Assembly (NCBI RefSeq): GCF_017377775.1
Contig: NZ_JAFVLN010000017.1
Coordinates: 124,001-188,000 of the forward strand
DNA from: Streptomyces sp. VRA16 Mangrove soil
Lineage (GTDB): Bacteria; Actinomycetota; Actinomycetes; Streptomycetales; Streptomycetaceae
DNA length: 64,000 nt
Reading direction: 5' to 3'
Made by a program: the position numbers and the translations under genes. Positions 63,565 to 64,000 of the stretch are shown piece after piece; positions within the stretch are counted from its first letter, which is position 1; each line of letters begins with the position of its first letter. The notes below the pieces were generated by a model. The model was given only the letters and a program-made list of their open reading frames with translations, did not search any database and was not told the DNA's origin.

Positions 63565-63789
63565 ATGACGAGACGTTCCGAGGGTTCCGGGGGGCGTGGG
63601 CCGTCCTGGGCGCAGCCGGGCGGCCGGTGGGGTCCGAGGCTGTACTGGCCGATGCTGGCCATCAGCCTGGGCCTGTTGGTGTGGCGTGTGGTGGACAAGG
63701 ACCCGCCCGGCCGGATCGCGGTCTCGGCCCTGCTGGTGGCGGTGTGGGTCTGGCTGCTGATCGCCAACCGGCGGGCACGGGGCGAGTGA
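63565..63789 (+). CDS. Small membrane protein of unknown function
   Basis: A 74-residue protein with a basic Gly/Arg/Ser-rich N-terminus (residues 1-25) and two membrane spans (LYWPMLAISLGLLVWRVV and IAVSALLVAVWVWLLIA), linked by a short KDPPGR loop. No family recognised. ATG at 63565 has GGGAGG at good spacing. It follows the ABC exporter by 41 bp and may be an accessory subunit, or only share its transcript. Confidence 0.75.
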   Translation: MTRRSEGSGGRGPSWAQPGGRWGPRLYWPMLAISLGLLVWRVVDKDPPGRIAVSALLVAVWVWLLIANRRARGE

Positions 63790-63790
63790 C

Positions 63791-63806
63791 ATCCCGGTCC
63801 CGGGAT
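63791..63806. promoter_or_regulatory. Perfect short palindrome ahead of the thioesterase-like gene
   Basis: ATCCCGG (63791-63797) and CCGGGAT (63800-63806) are perfectly complementary around TC. It lies 14 bp upstream of the next start and 1 bp after the membrane-protein stop. It may be an operator, a terminator with a minimal loop, or chance. Confidence 0.35.
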
Positions 63807-63820
63807 GATCCGATGGCCCC

Positions 63821-64000
63821 ATGAATCACCTCACCGTGCCGACGCTGTATCAGGGATACGAGGGCATCGCCTTCGGGGGTTACGTGGCCGGGCGGCTCGC
63901 CGCGCTGGTCGAGGCGAAGACGGTACGGGTGGACTTCCGTGGCCCGGTGCCGGTGGAGACGCCGGTCGAGTTGCACGAAGTACCGGACGCCGGATTCGAG
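63821..64000 (+). CDS. Hotdog-fold thioesterase-like protein (partial, cut by window edge)
   Basis: Sixty codons are present and the frame is open to the edge. MNHLTVPTLYQGYEGIAFGG starts with a segment typical of PaaI/acyl-CoA thioesterase proteins, where YEGIAFGGYVAGRLAALV is the buried first helix with the conserved Gly pair, followed by the beta strand TVRVDFRGPVPVETPVELH, the substrate-edge strand of the hotdog fold. Catalytic residues and length cannot be judged. ATG at 63821. A short palindrome precedes it. Assignment rests on the N-terminal part only. Confidence 0.6.
   Translation, partial: MNHLTVPTLYQGYEGIAFGGYVAGRLAALVEAKTVRVDFRGPVPVETPVELHEVPDAGFE

Overview
The window is high-GC actinobacterial DNA, almost certainly a Streptomyces chromosome: third codon positions are nearly all G or C, GTG starts are common, secreted and lipoprotein genes are abundant, and the gene families are those of the Streptomyces core (SseB-like pair, gcvT-gcvH-glyA-sdaA under a glycine riboswitch, GlgX, L,D-transpeptidase lipoproteins, leuA with a leucine leader). 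I found no rRNA, tRNA, CRISPR array, transposase gene or secondary-metabolite core enzyme.

Layout. 1-5.7 kb: a minus-strand peptide ABC transporter operon in the order permease, binding lipoprotein, permease, ATPase, ATPase; the last ATPase runs off the window. 6-8.6 kb: two SseB-like proteins and a small P-loop kinase-like ATPase. 8.7-13.4 kb: glycine/serine metabolism (tandem glycine riboswitch, gcvT, gcvH, glyA, terminator, sdaA). 13.3-18 kb: a secreted beta-helix protein, an L,D-transpeptidase and a GH25 muramidase. 18-21 kb: two oxidoreductases and a divergent AraC regulator, then a small inverted-repeat element that supplies the stop codon of a GntR regulator. 21.7-23.6 kb: leuA with its own promoter, leucine leader peptide and attenuator. 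23.6-32.6 kb: M4 metalloprotease with a LuxR-type regulator, EF-hand protein, MerR regulator, beta-propeller lipoprotein with a variant NodB deacetylase, an anti-sigma-like ATPase, enoyl-CoA hydratase. 32.7-40.1 kb: two tandem L,D-transpeptidases, glgX, a PIG-V-like membrane glycosyltransferase and a HAD phosphatase. 40.1-43.8 kb: an ABC-2 exporter followed by a NarL-type two-component system in one operon.

43.9-59.7 kb is the accessory-looking part. A giant secreted RHS protein (2582 residues) carries an embedded ricin-type lectin, a HINT autoprotease-like domain and a C-terminal PD-(D/E)XK nuclease-like tip, followed 17 bp downstream by an unrecognised gene that sits where an immunity gene is expected. 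Divergent to it are a DNRLRE/FG-GAP secreted protein, a lipoprotein and a Tat-exported NlpC/P60 protein. This looks like a polymorphic toxin locus with cell-wall partners, and is the best candidate here for an incompletely described system.

59.8-64 kb: two half-size ABC exporters whose degenerate and intact ATPase motifs are complementary, so they very likely form an asymmetric heterodimer; then a small membrane protein and the start of a hotdog thioesterase-like gene.

The main regulatory finds are the tandem glycine riboswitch, the leucine attenuator (probably with a leaderless leader peptide), a 15-bp stem between the binding-protein and permease genes of the peptide transporter, a perfect 28-bp palindrome ahead of the ABC-2/two-component operon, and several long-stem terminators. 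Translation starts were chosen by ribosome binding site, overlap and family length; alternatives are given where the choice is open.
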